The notes below the pieces were generated by a model, which saw only the letters and a list, made by a program, of their open reading frames with translations, was not told the DNA's origin and did not search any database. The translations under genes were made by a program, and so were the position numbers. Source: Brasenia schreberi (Eukaryota > Streptophyta > Magnoliopsida > Nymphaeales > Cabombaceae). From it: 64,000 nt of DNA. Location of the stretch: NCBI GenBank assembly GCA_036023115.1, contig JAYKKT010000074.1:8516501-8580500 (forward strand), in the 5' to 3' direction. Positions 11,401 through 26,200 of the stretch are shown here, piece by piece; within the stretch, counting starts at the first letter, position 1, and each line of letters starts with the position of its first letter.

Positions 11401-14400
11401 TGAAGCAAGTTTTATGCGTGTACTTTTGATATTCCAAGGTTAAGGTAATCTTCAAAAACTTATCTTTGTGAGAAATGGATGAGAAAAATGAGATATTACA
11501 TTGTTTGCTTGATACAAATAGCTACCAAAGTTGGGCAAAAACAATAAAAAAAGTATTTCTTATCATAAGATTATTGCGATTACGTCGATGGCATTTTCGA
11601 ACCAATTTTGAAAATTGATGGGCATGATTATGATCGATCATATCATCAAAGCCCAAGAAAATTATAAACAAAATTTTTAAATGTGAAAAAAATGAATGCA
11701 AAAATTACTTAAATTATTTGTGAAAATGTAAATGAAAAACTTCACAATAGAGTTAATATTTTTAAAAATGCATTTGGAATATGGGAATACTTAAAGAAAA
11801 TCCATTCTTAAGATAACTTTGTTTTCCAAATTGACTTAATGGAAAAAATGATAATGTTTAAGCATTATAACTTAAGCATTAGGGATTATCACAATGACTT
11901 TTCAAAATTATGGAGTCAACTACAAAGTTTTTTGAAAAACTTCAAAAAAAATAGATGAATTTCAAGAATACATTGATAATCAATACTTCTTTTCGTTTAT
12001 GAGGGAGGGGTCTAAGAGAAGAATTTTAAAATATAAGATTCACTTTAATTCATAGAAAACTAAGACCTAAGCGTGATGTTTTCTTTCCGATCTAGTTATG
12101 GAAGAAACTAGATTGAGAAACCTTAATGCTTCCACAGACATCGTTCTTACTACATCTAAACCAAGAACAAATCTAAGGACATACAAACCACCACATGTGA
12201 AGAATTTTAAAAGACAAGATAATCGTGAAGCCCATGACTCCATGGCCCAACAACAATATTATTTGTTACTATTGCAAGGAGAATGGGCACACAACTTGGA
12301 AGAGGAGGGAGGAACACTACCTCTAAAGAGAAGGCTTATATTGAAAATGCTTAAAGAGAAAGCTAGCATATCCGAGAATGCACTCTCCACAAATTCTTAA
12401 GGTATGTCTTAGTTTTTAGATTCGGGTGCATCTTTTCACAGAAAGAGTTTTTTGAAAAATACTTACCAAAAGACATTAAATAAGCATGTTTTTACGGCCG
12501 ATGGTACAAAACTCCAAGTAAAAGAAATTGAAAATTTAGAAAGCCAAGGTTTGAAAGTACCTAATGTAAGCCATATACCAAAACTAAATCTAAATTTACT
12601 TTATGTTACTCAAATTTGTTATAATGGTTGTCATCCGAAAATTATGTAGCCTACACTCACTTATGGAAGAAGGTGAATGGATAAGGCCATAGAGAAAGTG
12701 AACTATACAGAATGGATAATTTATAATAGAAAATGTAAAATGCCGCCAGGGCTACCAGATGGTACAAAACTCCAAGTAAAACAAATTGAAAATTTAGAAA
12801 GCAAAGGTTTTAAAGTACCCAAATGGAAGCCATATACCAAAACTAAATCTAAATTTGCTTTATGTTACTCAAATTTGTGATAATGGTTGTTATTCGAAAA
12901 TTATGTGGCGTACAATCACATATCGAAGAAGGTGAACGAATAAGGCCATAGAGAAAGTGAACTATACAAAATGGATAATTTATATTAGAAAATGTAACAT
13001 GCTGCCAAGGCTACCAGCGTCAGGCCCCTAGTTGTTGGGGGCCCAACGGTCACCAGGCCCCAACAACTAGAAATTGTAATCGTTAGGGGTTGACTATTAC
13101 CAACCCCTTCTTCTTTCTTCTTCTCTTTTTCCACTTGTTATTTTATATAAATACCTTACTCATGTACATGTTTTCTTAAGTCTTTTATGCCTAAATAATA
13201 TTGATTTCAATTATATTGTGTCTTTATTGCATATGCTTTATTATAGCATTTTTGAAGATATTATGATTGACATTTTGAAGTGATATTCACCGATCTTCTA
13301 TGGCTACATTGAAGCATCGACTTCATTAAATAGTATCAAAGTCATTCGCAATCGTGGAAACGTTGTTCGTCACCTCAAGAAGTGTGCGGATTATATCTTT
13401 AACTTTATTATAAGTTTACCTCTTTATATTCTTTTTCTTTTTGAACTATAGATGATAAAAGAGAATTTAACTTTAGTTTAACACCTTCAAACTACAAAAC
13501 ATAGGCCAATGTATAGAAAATTATCAATATTTTAAAAAATTATGGAGTTATCTAAGTGGTTCAAAGGTAAAACTCTTCATTAATGTCACACTTAGCAAAA
13601 AGAAGAATACGAAAGAGGTCATAAAACGGACCTATGGGTGGACATGAACAATGTGAATGGTCACACTAACGACAATTTGGTTGATTTTACTAATGTTAAA
13701 GAAGCATGAGAATACAACAACAACAACAACTAAGCCTTTTCCCATACTAGGCGGGGTCGGCTACATGGATACTTTGTTTCCACAGATCCCTATCATGTGT
13801 CATGTTAGCAGTTAACTCCCAATAAGCTAGATCATTCTTTATTGTTTCTTTCCCACACTTTTGTGGTCGTCCTCTACCTCTTTTAATACTTTCCAAATTT
13901 AGTTTTTCTAACCTTCTTACAGGTTCTTCTTTTAATCTTCTTTCTATATGTCCAAACCAGCTAAACGATGTTCTCTCATTTTATCCTCTATTGGTGTCAC
14001 TCCTAATTTGTTTCTAATAACCTCATTATGTATACGGTCTTTTCTTGTATGACCACTCATCCATCTCAACATCTTCATGTCTGTCACAGACATCTTTTGT
14101 ACATGTTGATGATTAATTGCCCAACACTCAGAACCATAAAACATGGCAGGCCTAATTGCTGCTCTATAATATTTACCTTTTAACTTTAATGGTATCTTCT
14201 TATCACAAAGAATACCTGATGCTCCTCTCCATTTTAACCAACCACCATTAATTCTATGTGTAACGTCTCCATCAATTCTTCCATCACTCTGAAAAATTGA
14301 CCCTAGATATTTAAAACTTTCCTTTTGGGGATTTTTTTTTTAAAGAAGCATGAGAATATTTTAAAAAAATCACATGTTCAAAGTGATGTTACTCATAAAA

Positions 14401-17238
14401 TGTCAATAAGAGATAAATTGGTATCCATTAGATAAGGAGATAAAGGGATAAACGAATTTTTTTGTTGAATATTCCAATATTTAGAGTCAATTGTATGGTT
14501 ATAAAAAAATATACATAATGTCTTAGTGAGAGACAATGTGAGGATAATGAAGATTTTATGTATTAATTTTGAATTTGAAGAGATAAGATCATTCCTTATT
14601 CATCGAAAACATTTTCCTCCCAAAGAAGAGGTTCTTACCGATCTTCAAATGACAGCAAGAACGAATGAGGCTAGACTTTAAAAAGACACCATCCTACCCG
14701 CATCTAAACCGTTGGGGACTGATCATCCAACTCCCAACGACTGGTTGAGATAGCCGTTGGGACCCTTAATCTCCTATACACTCTAAATTATTGTATTTTG
14801 CCTTCACCCTTGCTATATAAATAGAGATCATTCATTCCTTAATAAATAAGTTGTTTTGATATTTGGTTTGTTTCGTTAACTCTTCTTTTGACTCGGTTTA
14901 TGGGTTTAAAAAACAATTTGTTGGTGTACTTGGAGCATTAATCTCTTGGCGATTCTTGATTTGTTATTTGGCGTAAAGAGCTATTCTTAGAGAGTCATCA
15001 TTAGTCTAGGGAAAAGAAAAGAAACATGGTCTAAATCTGCTCCCGGTCATATATCCATGTACCCTCAGGCATGTCTATCATCATAATGTGGTTTCAGCCC
15101 CTTCTTGTGATAGCCGTGGTGTGATTAAAATTTTGTATCATGATCACTATCACTAATTAACAGTTGACTGAATGGATTCATCATCTTCTAGTGCATCCTC
15201 TTATTTTGAGAAGCAGAACCACAAAGACTAATGACATAAATGCATGCAAGCCATGAACTGAGATGCAAAAAGGGAACATTATCAACTAAAGTCCATTCAA
15301 TCTTTAACAGGAGTTATCCTCTATTGCAGTAGTTGTAAATAGACGATTGCAGTAAATTTAGCGATCATCTCAATACAACATAAGTATCATTCCTGGTTGC
15401 AAAGGACCCAACATTAAGAAAATAATAAATACTTACAAAAAGGACATCTCAATACATAATAAAGAAACATACAAAAGCTCTACCAAACATCTCATATCAA
15501 CAGAAATTAAATACAAAGAGAACATCTCAAAAAAACAGCAGCAATTTCATGTATATATACATATAAATATATTATATACATATATGTATATATAGAGAGA
15601 GGGAGAGAGGGAGAGAAGACCCAACTGAAAATTCAATAGAATATCATGCTATCAAGAGTTCAAACACCAACGCCAACCAAGTCTCCTTATATATCACAGC
15701 CAATGTAATATTTACAAGGGAGCAAGTCGAATAGAGAAAATGTAAAGTTACATAAGAAGAAACTGAAACTGAATAATAACACTTATCCAAAATATTGGGA
15801 TTTCCAACAAAAGCACTAAATGCAGTAAGAGATGCCACCTGAAGAAACAATGTGAAGCTTCACGAACTTTCATTTCTTTCAGAGACTGGTTTATGTTACA
15901 GTGTGCCCGCAGAAGCAAGCAAAAGCCAAGAAGGTAAAGGCACAAACTCCAGTCACCGTCATCGCTTTGGGTGCTTTTTGTTCTCTTCTTGCATGAATGT
16001 GCTCCAACAGTAAGAATTAAATTCTTCACAAAAAAGGAGAACAAAATGTCACAGATGGGCACTTTGTTGAACAACAGAAAGACTGAAACCAATGAAGTTT
16101 ATCAAAGAAAAACACCTACCTCAACAGCTTCATATTGGTTATGTACAATTAGGATCACTGACAGCTGAATTACATGACTCAAGGAAAATAAGGATTCATC
16201 ACCAGCTCTGCCTGATAAAATCCAGCTAACAAATTTTTGTAATAACTGATGGAACTTGGAGGGCCCAAGAAAAAATCGAGAAGTAAGGTGGCTGTGCTCT
16301 TCAACATTGCTTGGATACTCGAGCAACAAAATAGAGCAAAGTGTACTGCTATATGTACCAAGTCTATCGCACCTTATTCTTTTGCCATGTTTATTATCTG
16401 CTACAAATAAGAATAAAAAAAGTAAAACCCATGGCACAGAAAAATAAAAATTGCAATAATAGTCCTCCGATCAAAATACCACCATGCAAAGACAAAAGAA
16501 CTAATACATAGTGAAGGGACTGCACATGTAGCCACAAAGATGCAAAAGAGAGAAACATGGCGAAAAAATGGGAGCACGCTTAGCATGACATGAAAGATCA
16601 ATTTAAACTAGTCCAGACACACGTTATCCATCATGCAGCCATGCATAAGCATCTAGAAAAATATTAGGATGCCGTTGATGACACATCAATGTTGATCATG
16701 TGCTGGTCAAAGTGAAACCAACAATAGCGTATTATACAACATTGTGCTTGTCGACAAAATCCAGATGAGGTTTTGAAAGTCGACTAATAATACCGATCCA
16801 GTCACTGCAAACAGAAACCGGACAAGGAAGAGGTCAATGAGTATAACAAGATCACACATTATGTCTGGAAAGCCCAACCCCTTCAACTGGGAATGGACAT
16901 GCTAAAGAAACGTTGTATCCATTATAATGAAGAGAATTTGTGCAGCAGATGACAGTTTTTACAATGAAAAGTCCATTAAGGGATACAAACCTTGATTTTA
17001 AAACCATATAAAGATCAACTCTAAGTTTTACCTAATAAATGCATACAGATAGTTGATTCCAGGTTTTGGGGAATGCAGATCACCTCCTTATGGATGGTTC
17101 TCCAAAACAAAAAAGATGCAGTATAGACCATGTTTTCAAGCTAGAGTACCTCATACTAAGTGTTCAATATCATTTATTGTGTGTGTGCAAAGAGAGGGAC
17201 AGAGAACTTACACACAGAGACATATATGTGCACATATT

Positions 17239-17278
<40 letters not shown>

Positions 17279-20200
17279 TACTATTGTTTGCTACTGCAAG
17301 ATTCAGTTGATCTCATCGACAAACAAGATTTAATGAATCCAAATGTGCCAATAACCAGCATGCTATTATTAATTTGAATTTGATTCATAAAAGCAGTATG
17401 AAAAGAAAAGTACCAATCTGCAATGAAGAAAGCTGATAACTGAAATCCTCCAAAGCAGGAGACGAGCAAGGACTTGTTGCCAGCATGTGGACTATAAACC
17501 ACCGTAAAAGAATTTCCTGAATCTTAGGGATCAACTCAAGCTGTAGTCTTGAGCAATCATCAAAACTCATGTGGAGCTGGAAAGGGAACAGAAAGTCGTT
17601 TCAGTTAAAGAGGCTTTCTATGCTAATTATGGCAATACGTAGCTAACCTGACCATAATAGTGCACAACAGCATCATTGGGTATCAGATTCAAAAGGAAGT
17701 AGACAAGAGAACTCATATTGCATTTCTACAGATGATTCAGCCTCATCTTACAATTTCATCTGATTTTCATCCAACTGTAAAAGCACATCATCAACAATAT
17801 ACAGCGCACGCCTACGAATAGTTTTTCCATCTATTTCTTATATCATCATTTGCCACTAGAATTTTTTCATTCCTCGTCTTTAGTTTTTATCCATCTAACA
17901 TAATTAAGATCTTTAGTTTTCTTATCTCTAGCCCTAGCTATCCTAAAAATGTCTCTTTCACCCTCTTTTGAGTTGAGTTTTTTATATATCAGAGGTATCC
18001 TATTCCAAATCTCCTTAGCTTTTGCTTCACTAACGGCCTTTTTTCTTCCTTCCTTTTTATAAGCTTCAAGTTCTTCCAGACACACACTATGGCCCACAAA
18101 CAGCCAACAACAACTAAGCCTTTTCCCATACTAGACGGGGTAGGCTACATGGATTCTTTGTTTTCATAGGGCCCTATGATGGGTCATGTTAGCAGTTAAC
18201 TAACATAAGCTAGATCAATCTTTATTGTTTCTTTCCAACACTTTTGTGGACGTCCTCTATCTCTTTTAATACTTTCAAAATCTAGTTTTTCATACCATCT
18301 TCCACGCACTTATGTTAGAATTCGTGATAAGCACAGTGGATGATCAAATATCGAAATACAGAAAGAATCAATGAACACAAAAATGGGGATTGGAGGAGGG
18401 AGGCAAGCCCTCCAATGGAGGTCGCCCCCCTCTCTTTCTCCCTTTCTCTCTTTCTTAATCTGAGAGACATAATCCAAATACAAGACGTTCAACCATTATC
18501 TAATGATTGTTAAACATGAAATGACCAAAATGCCCTCAACTACTATGGGTAATTACAAAATTATCTAAAACATTAAAATTACTAAAATAACACTAAACAT
18601 CATATTCTTCAACACCCCCCTTAAGTTAAGAGTGAGATATTTCAAACTCCAAACTTGCCAAAAAACTGATTCTTTCATCTTTTTTTGAATTTTTCAGCCC
18701 TCTTTGCTAATGTTATAAAAATTGTATCGTACGATACGATATGATTTTATCGAGTATCATATGAGTATATGGTACAATACAGGTGTATGTATCGCAATAA
18801 GTGATTTATCATTTCATAACATACTGTATCGTACGATACACCCCATATCGTATGAGTCAACGCTTATTTCTCTGTTATAAAATCTGAAAATATGAAGTTG
18901 CGAAAATCATTTCTATTTCTTCTCAAACCCTTTTTCACGTCATTCCTTTGCTCCCATATCCTCCTTTTATCCTTTTTTTTTGTTTATTTCCTCGTTTATT
19001 CACAAGATTCTCCAGTTTTTCACCCAATCCAACTCCTCATCTCTAGGGTTTTTGTCAAATCCGTTGAATACCTCTTTTCTTTTGCAATCTACCTTATTTT
19101 TCACTTGAAAAATTTGGAGGTTTTATATATTCTGTGATTATTAACCTCTAAAAAGCCTTTTTCTTCTTGTTGATTGTTCAATCTTATCTTAATGGCTTAC
19201 AATCATGTTGATCTGGTATAAAAATATTGCACCCCGGTGTATGAAGGCAATAAGCTTGTGAACAAGTGTAAGTTTTGCAGTGCAGTAAAATATGGTGGTA
19301 TTTCTTGTATGAAACACCACCTTTCGGGAACCAGAAAGGATGCTACTGCATGTCCTCGAGTTTCCAAAGCAGTGAAATACGAGATTAAGCAGGTATTGGA
19401 GGCTTCGAAGGAGAAGAAGAGATTAAAGGTGAGAGAGAGAACAGAAATAGGTGGTTGGGATGTGTCTCTGTTGGAAACATGATTGCGCAGCGAATAATAC
19501 AAAATATCAACACGATAAAGAGAAAAAATGAAGATCGGAGGAGGGGGCGGACCTCCAATGGAGGCCCCCCCCCTCTTTCTCTCTCTTTCTTAATCCCAGC
19601 AAGTTAAACCTTAATACAACCTATCAGCCCTTATATAAGGTGTTGTAAAACATAAAATGACCAAAATACCCCCCCTAGTACATAAAATTATCAAAATGCC
19701 CTTACGACTTCGGACAATTACAATAATACCTAAAACATCAAATATATTGTCCTAAAACATCAAATGTACTAAAACTTACTATAAACTCATATTCTTCAAC
19801 ACCCCCCTCAAGTTGGGAGTGAGATACTACGAACTCCAAACTTGCAAAAAAACTGGTTCTTTCTTCACCACACGTGTACGAGCGATCTCTTCGAGGCTTT
19901 TGTAAAACGACTTGAATAATCGAGAATATATGGGTAGCACAAAACCCTTCTATGGGTCGGTTGCTCCCTCTCTCTTTCTTCTTCTCCATAAAGTGATTCG
20001 GCAACTATACTTAAAAGTTATATTTCTTCTACTCTTGAGAAAGTTGATCTTTTGTGATAGGAGGTACTACTCCACCATACACACATGGCTTTTCCTGCGC
20101 CCCTTCACATGGTGGCTGTAGCCGGTGTGTTGGTTGGGTGCCCTCTCTCTACCACTCAAATAGCAGAATACAGACATCTGCTTATACTAGTCGGTTTGCG

Positions 20201-23200
20201 CCCCTTCACATGGTGACTGCTAGCAACTCAGGGTTTTAACTTTCATACTTATTAGTGATATTGCCACATTCTATGCCATCAAATTCCTCTCGTCTCTTCT
20301 ATGATTTGATTTGTCATGCATATGTAGTGAAACAAGACTGATTTTCGGCATTCCATCAACAACTCTAAACTCACATTCAGGTGCTTTTCCAATGAAGGCA
20401 ATTATAACGTACTACATTATATCTTCTATAATCTTTTTCTGAACTTTCAGCCCTGCTAAACATTTTCTCAAACACTTATGTGCATGTTTAATAATCTCTT
20501 CTTGAACATTTCAGCAAACACTTGATGTGCAGGTAAACCTCTCTTGAACATTTCATCACTTGATGTGCAGGTGAATATTTCTCTTGGACATTTCATCGAA
20601 CACTTGTCTTTGCATCCTTCTCCATTAGCCTCGGGTTTCCAGACGATGTCCTTTATTCCCGTTTGAAAGTTCTTGTAAAACTTATGAAACTCTAGTGTAC
20701 CGCCTTTCCTCCCACTTGTCACCTTGCAGCTTCACCCTATAGTTTTGTTTCTAAACATTGAACCCCAAAGGCAGCTTCACCCTATAGTTTTGTTTCTAAA
20801 CATTGAACCCCAGAGGCTTCGCAATTTCCTCGATTTTGGACATTATTTCTCTTGCTGGACGCTGACATGTGATTAGATATATTAGATATAGGAATAGCCA
20901 ACAGAAATGGAGGATCACGAAATGATGGAGGGTCAACTCCTAAATTAAGACTAACACAATGTTTTAACATTGTATGCTTTTCCGAAATATCCAAACCCTG
21001 CAACAAACTTTCAATAGCAGTAACTTGCTGCTTGGTTGCCTGTAGCACACTTTAAAGACCTCTTTGAGTACCATTTCTCACGATCTTTGTTTGTGATAAA
21101 AGGTGACTGCCATAAAAGAGAGATGTTCCTGAGGCTAAACCCATGTTTCGGTCCATTGTAACAATCACAGAAGTTCCATTGGATTGGGCAGATGCATGTG
21201 GCACATTGTACGCATGGAGAGCACGATCTCTCTTGTCAACCCTCGTACAGCAACAGCGATAGTCACAAGTGAAGAGCCAATACCAGATTATTCCAAGAAA
21301 CATATTTAAAGCACTTCTAGGCTCTCATACATTGTTGGAAACATGGTTGCACAGCGGCTAATACAAAATATCAACACGATAAACACGACAAATGAAGATC
21401 GGAAGAGGGGGCGGACCTCCAATGGAGGACGCCCCCTCTTTCTCTCTCTTTCTTAATCCCAGCAAGTTAAACCCTAATACAACCTATCAGCCCTTATATA
21501 AGGTGCTATAAAATGTAAAATGACCAAAATACCCCCCCTAGTACAGCAAATTACCAAAATGCCCTTACTACTTCAGACAATTACAATAATACGTAAAACA
21601 TCAAATATACTGTCATAGAACATCATATGTACTAAAACTGACTCTAAACTCATATTCTTCAACAGTCTCAACCATTTGAGGATGATTCTACTGAAAAGAT
21701 GTATGGTGATGAATTTCATGGTATAGCTGAGATGGAAGAAGAGATGGCTGAAGAGGGAGAATAAAGTGAGAAAAAGGAAAAGTGTAGGTTTTGGTGGTAG
21801 TAGCGGTTGAGTTCAATGTTATCCGTATCGCACCATACCGTATCGTATGATACGGTACTGTATCGTACGATACAGTCCGTATCGCCCGTATACGGGCGAT
21901 ATGCCCAATTTTTTATTTTTCAAAAAAAAATTCAATTTTTTTTTTCAAAAAAGTTTTTTTTTCAAAATTTTTTTGCATGTTTCTGCCCTCTGTTCTCCTC
22001 TCTTCACTTCCCTTCAAGGTATCCTCCAATATGCTTATAATTTGTGTTTATAATTTCATTTATTTAATAAAAATAATGTATGAACAAAAAAAAATTATGA
22101 CAAAATCATTTCCCTTTCTGTTACAACTTTTAGGTATATTTTTGCTAACAATTTTTTATTTTATAAGATCGCAAACAATTAAAAACATTTAGTTCTCTCG
22201 GTTCATTGAGTGGGGATTTCACAACTTCACTATTTTAGGGTTCACGTTACATGACTTCCATTGAGTTAAGATGATCAATGTGTGTGAGGCTTAACTCACT
22301 ATGTGAAGTAAGAAATGGAGCTCAAGCATTAGTTAAAAAGCTAGTCTCCAATAAGAGAAAAAGGGGACATCATCAAGTAATAATATCACATCATTGAGGT
22401 GTCATAGACTCAATAATCAAATAAATGGAGCTCATTGTTTTGCTCACATATGAAAATTAGCAAATATGACAACTACATGTACAAAGATATCAGTTTGTTA
22501 ATTTTGATATATTGAAAGATAACGAAGAAAATGCACACCTAAGTCCTAACCAAAGAAGACATTGCATGAATTAATTTGAAGTGCAACAACATCATCAAGG
22601 AGAAGATGAAGATTATTTAGTTAATGATCCTGATACAAATTACAATATGTAAAACGTAAATGTATTTCATTTTTTGATTCAAAATATATAATTTTGGATG
22701 CAATTGTTTAATATTGAATGTTCAATTTGTGCTAAACTTTGCATTATATGAATTTAAAGCAATTACCAGATTTTTCCAAATTTTTCCAGAATTTTCTTTG
22801 GATTTTTACTAATTTTATTGATTTTTAAATAATTTTTATAATTTTTTAATATTAAAGTACGATACGATACGCCCATATCGTGGAGCCCAGCGATACGCAA
22901 TACGATGCGCATCAGACAATACTGGTTGAGTTGGCTCTTATTCCACTAGAAGAGTTCATACTCACCCTATGGCTACAAGAGGTACTAGAGGAGGAACCAG
23001 AGCCAGAGGTAGTGGGATGCCTTCATTTTTCCTCCATGTACGATTCCTAGAGATGAGTTAGGCATTAGATCATTTATGACTTCAAAGAAGGTAATTTAGA
23101 AAATATATTTGAAGTGTGCTGAATTTTTTTATAAAAAGTATCTCCCTTTCAATGTTATAAACTCTTTTTTTTCAAAGTATGGTGGATGCTATTCCCAGTG

Positions 23201-26200
23201 CAGGTGCGGCACCGACACAGTGTTGTGTATTATAAACACGGTCAACGTGCCGACACAACATTTGGGTGCAGTCAACATGTCCAAGGTCACGTTCGTCCCG
23301 TTATTAGGGCAGATTTTTAAGAGGCTCAGTTGCCTTCTCACTCTCCATCCACTCGCGACTTTCTCCCTCCATTCTCTCACGTTGTTATGCTGCCCTTCTC
23401 TCACGATGTGGCTTATGACTTGTGGCATTGTGCTCAATTGCTCATCTGGTAATTAATCCATGTTGAGCTGGGGAATTTCAAGTTGTCTGTTGACGTTGCT
23501 TTCTTATTTGCGATAGTTCATTCATAAAGGATGCAATTGGGACCTGAACAACAAGAAGATCGATTATGGTGTGTAAGGATATATAACACTACACTATCTT
23601 GTCTTGCTATTTTTCCTATTTGTGTTGGACAGTACGTTAGTGGAATCTCCTAATGTCAGCATACACCACATCACCCACCTATATAGCCTAAAAGCATGCG
23701 TAAGCCTAATGCGGGCTTAGAAGATTTGTTAGAAGATGTATGAGCCTCAGATTCTGACATTTACATAAGCAATACTAGTAAACTTTATGATCAATCACCA
23801 ATCGATCCATAGTCTGATATAAGCAGGAAATTAGGAAATTAATGATGGGGCTAATTGGTCGTCCATAATTTGTATACAAAGTTATTATCATCATTCAGGT
23901 AGCCTTCCAGGAATAATTTAGGCAAACTTATTGTATGAGTCTATTTAGTGTAGATGATTGGTTTTCTCCGAGTCACTGTTAAAACAGTTTCAAATAAATT
24001 ATTCACGCTTCCTTTCTAAGAGTTAGTGTAGTGCAAAGTTTAAATATTCATGTTTAATAGTATATCAATGTTACTGACTGTGACTGACTCCATCTCCTAT
24101 TTGTTGTTTTGATATTTTGTTTTTCAATCAGATTGTGAAATTGTGAATTGAGTTGATCCTAAAAATAGCCGACAATAGAAAAGGGAAAGGAGTACCAATT
24201 GGTATTGGCCCTACTGTGAGTTATGGTGGAAGTGTTCCTTCAAGTTCAGGATCAACAACAAAAGTTACAAAACCTTCAATGTCAACACCTCGTGAAGATG
24301 CACCCCTGTGGATGTACGTACAAAGGAGAGAATTATATGAATGTGGTGTAGGTAATAAACATTTTATATGTAAATTTTGCAACACTAGTTTTACAGGATC
24401 GTATACCAGAGTGAAGGCACATATTTTAAAATTATCAAAACATGGTATAAGAGCATGCCAGAATGTGGATGAGGATTTACGAAGACAATTAATGAAAAAG
24501 CAAGATGAGTATGAAAAGAAGAACGAAAGGAGTGAGAAAGAAACAAATATTCTATTATTTGGTGGATACAAAGAAGATGCAGAAAAGAAAAAAAAAGTTA
24601 ATGCAAAGTGAGTTTAAAGGTTTTAAAGGAGGAACAATTGAAAAATCATTTAATGAGCAATTGCAAAATCATTTAATGTAGTTGGAAGGGAGGAGATGGA
24701 TAAAAAGGTTAGAAGATTTTTCTTTTAAAGTTCACTTCCTTTTAATGTAGCAAGAAATCCATATTAGAAAGACCTTTTCACTTCATTGGCTAATTGTAAT
24801 TTACATGGTTATTTTCCTCAAAGTTCAGAAAAATTGTGAACCATGATCCTTAAAGAAGAAAAAGCCAATATTAAAAGACTTTTAGAACATAAGAAGTTTT
24901 CATGGGAAACTAATGGTGTTTCTATTGTTTCTAATAGATTGAGTGATATTGAAAGGCATCTACTCATTAATTTTATTGCTTATTCAATTAGTGGGCCAAT
25001 ATTTTTGAAGTTTGTTAATACATCTGGAGAAATTAAAACTACAAGCTACTTGAAAGATTTATTTATAAAAGCTATTAAGAGTGTTAGACCAGATAATGTT
25101 GTACAAATAATCACTGATAATGCAGTTAATTATAAAAGTACAGGGTTAAGTTTGGAAGGTGATTATCCACATATTTTTTGGACACCTTATGTAGCTCAGT
25201 TCAAATTTGGCTCTTTCTCGTATATGTAAGCCATTAGAAGATAAAGATAATCTTCGTGCATATGAATTGTGTTCATGGATTGAAGATATGGCAACAGATT
25301 GTATAAAGATAAGGAATTTTGTAATGAATCACCATTTAGTTTCAGCCATATTCAATAGACATTCTCATTTAAAGTTGTGAAACACGTTTTGCTTCTTTGA
25401 TTGTGAGGTAAAAAGATTCAACACAATCAAGACATCATTGGTTCAGATGGTTACTGTTCCAAGCTGGGATTCATATCGTGGTAACAAGGTTGAAGATCAA
25501 GCAAGGTCCCATGCAGTGAAGACTGAAGACTATTATTCTTAATGATTTATGGTGAGACAAGGTATCATATTTTCTTGAATTCACATAGCCTATTTGGGAG
25601 ATGTTGAGAGAAGTTGATAAAGATTAACCAATGCTTCATAAAGTTTATGAAATGTGGGATACCATGATTGAAAAAGTTCAGTCAATGATTTTGAAGCACG
25701 AGGGAAAAGAACTTCATGAGACATCATCGTTTTATGATCATATTCATTCTATATTAGTTTCAAGATGGGACAAAAGCAACACTCCCTTGCATTGTATAGC
25801 ACATTCTTTAAATCCAAGATATTATGGGAAGAAATGGTTGCATGAGAGCATTGGGCGTAGTCCTCCTAATCAAGATCCTAAAATAGCAAAGAATAGATAA
25901 ATGTGTTTGAGAAGGATTTATCGTGACTCATACCTACTTAGGTAAGTAAATTCTCAATATGGAAAGTTTTATTGTGCCAGACTTGATTCACCAGAAGCAC
26001 TAGAAGCAAGGGATTATCAAGATCCACTAGATTGGTGGGCATGTTATGGATTTGAGATGCCTCTTCTTCAAAAGCTTGCTTCAAAATTATTATCTCAACC
26101 TGCTACTTCATCTTCTTGTGAAAGGAATTGGAGTACATATTCACAATATCAAAAGGAACAAGTAGTCGCGTTGAAGACTTGGTTTATGTCCATTCAAATC

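Larger units (their letters stand above)
18712..23196 (+). mobile_element. decayed hAT element, family hAT-A (copy 2), split by two insertions
   Basis: Starts TAATGTTATAAAAATTGTATCG with GTATCGTACGATACG palindromes, then a leader, then the transposase start near 19192. It is interrupted by an LTR element (19469-21664) and by a non-autonomous hAT (21814-22924). The linker continues at 22933-23100 and the core at ARFFYENxxPFNVxNS-like sequence ([19 protein letters not shown]), ending at 23196 where hAT-B sequence starts. It gives a clear relative order of insertions. Confidence 0.7.

Noticed and set aside
17053..17377. Overlapping plus frames with poly-Arg-Glu ends
   Set aside because: Caused by the GA microsatellite at about 17241-17275 in NUP160 intron 13.
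21805..22932. Mutator-like element, because the shared flank GGTTGAGTT is 9 bp long
   Set aside because: The ends CAATGTTATCC / CAGTATTGTCT fit a hAT with an 8-bp duplication (the ninth G is also the last base of the element), and a second family member has a clear 8-bp duplication GTCTCCAC.
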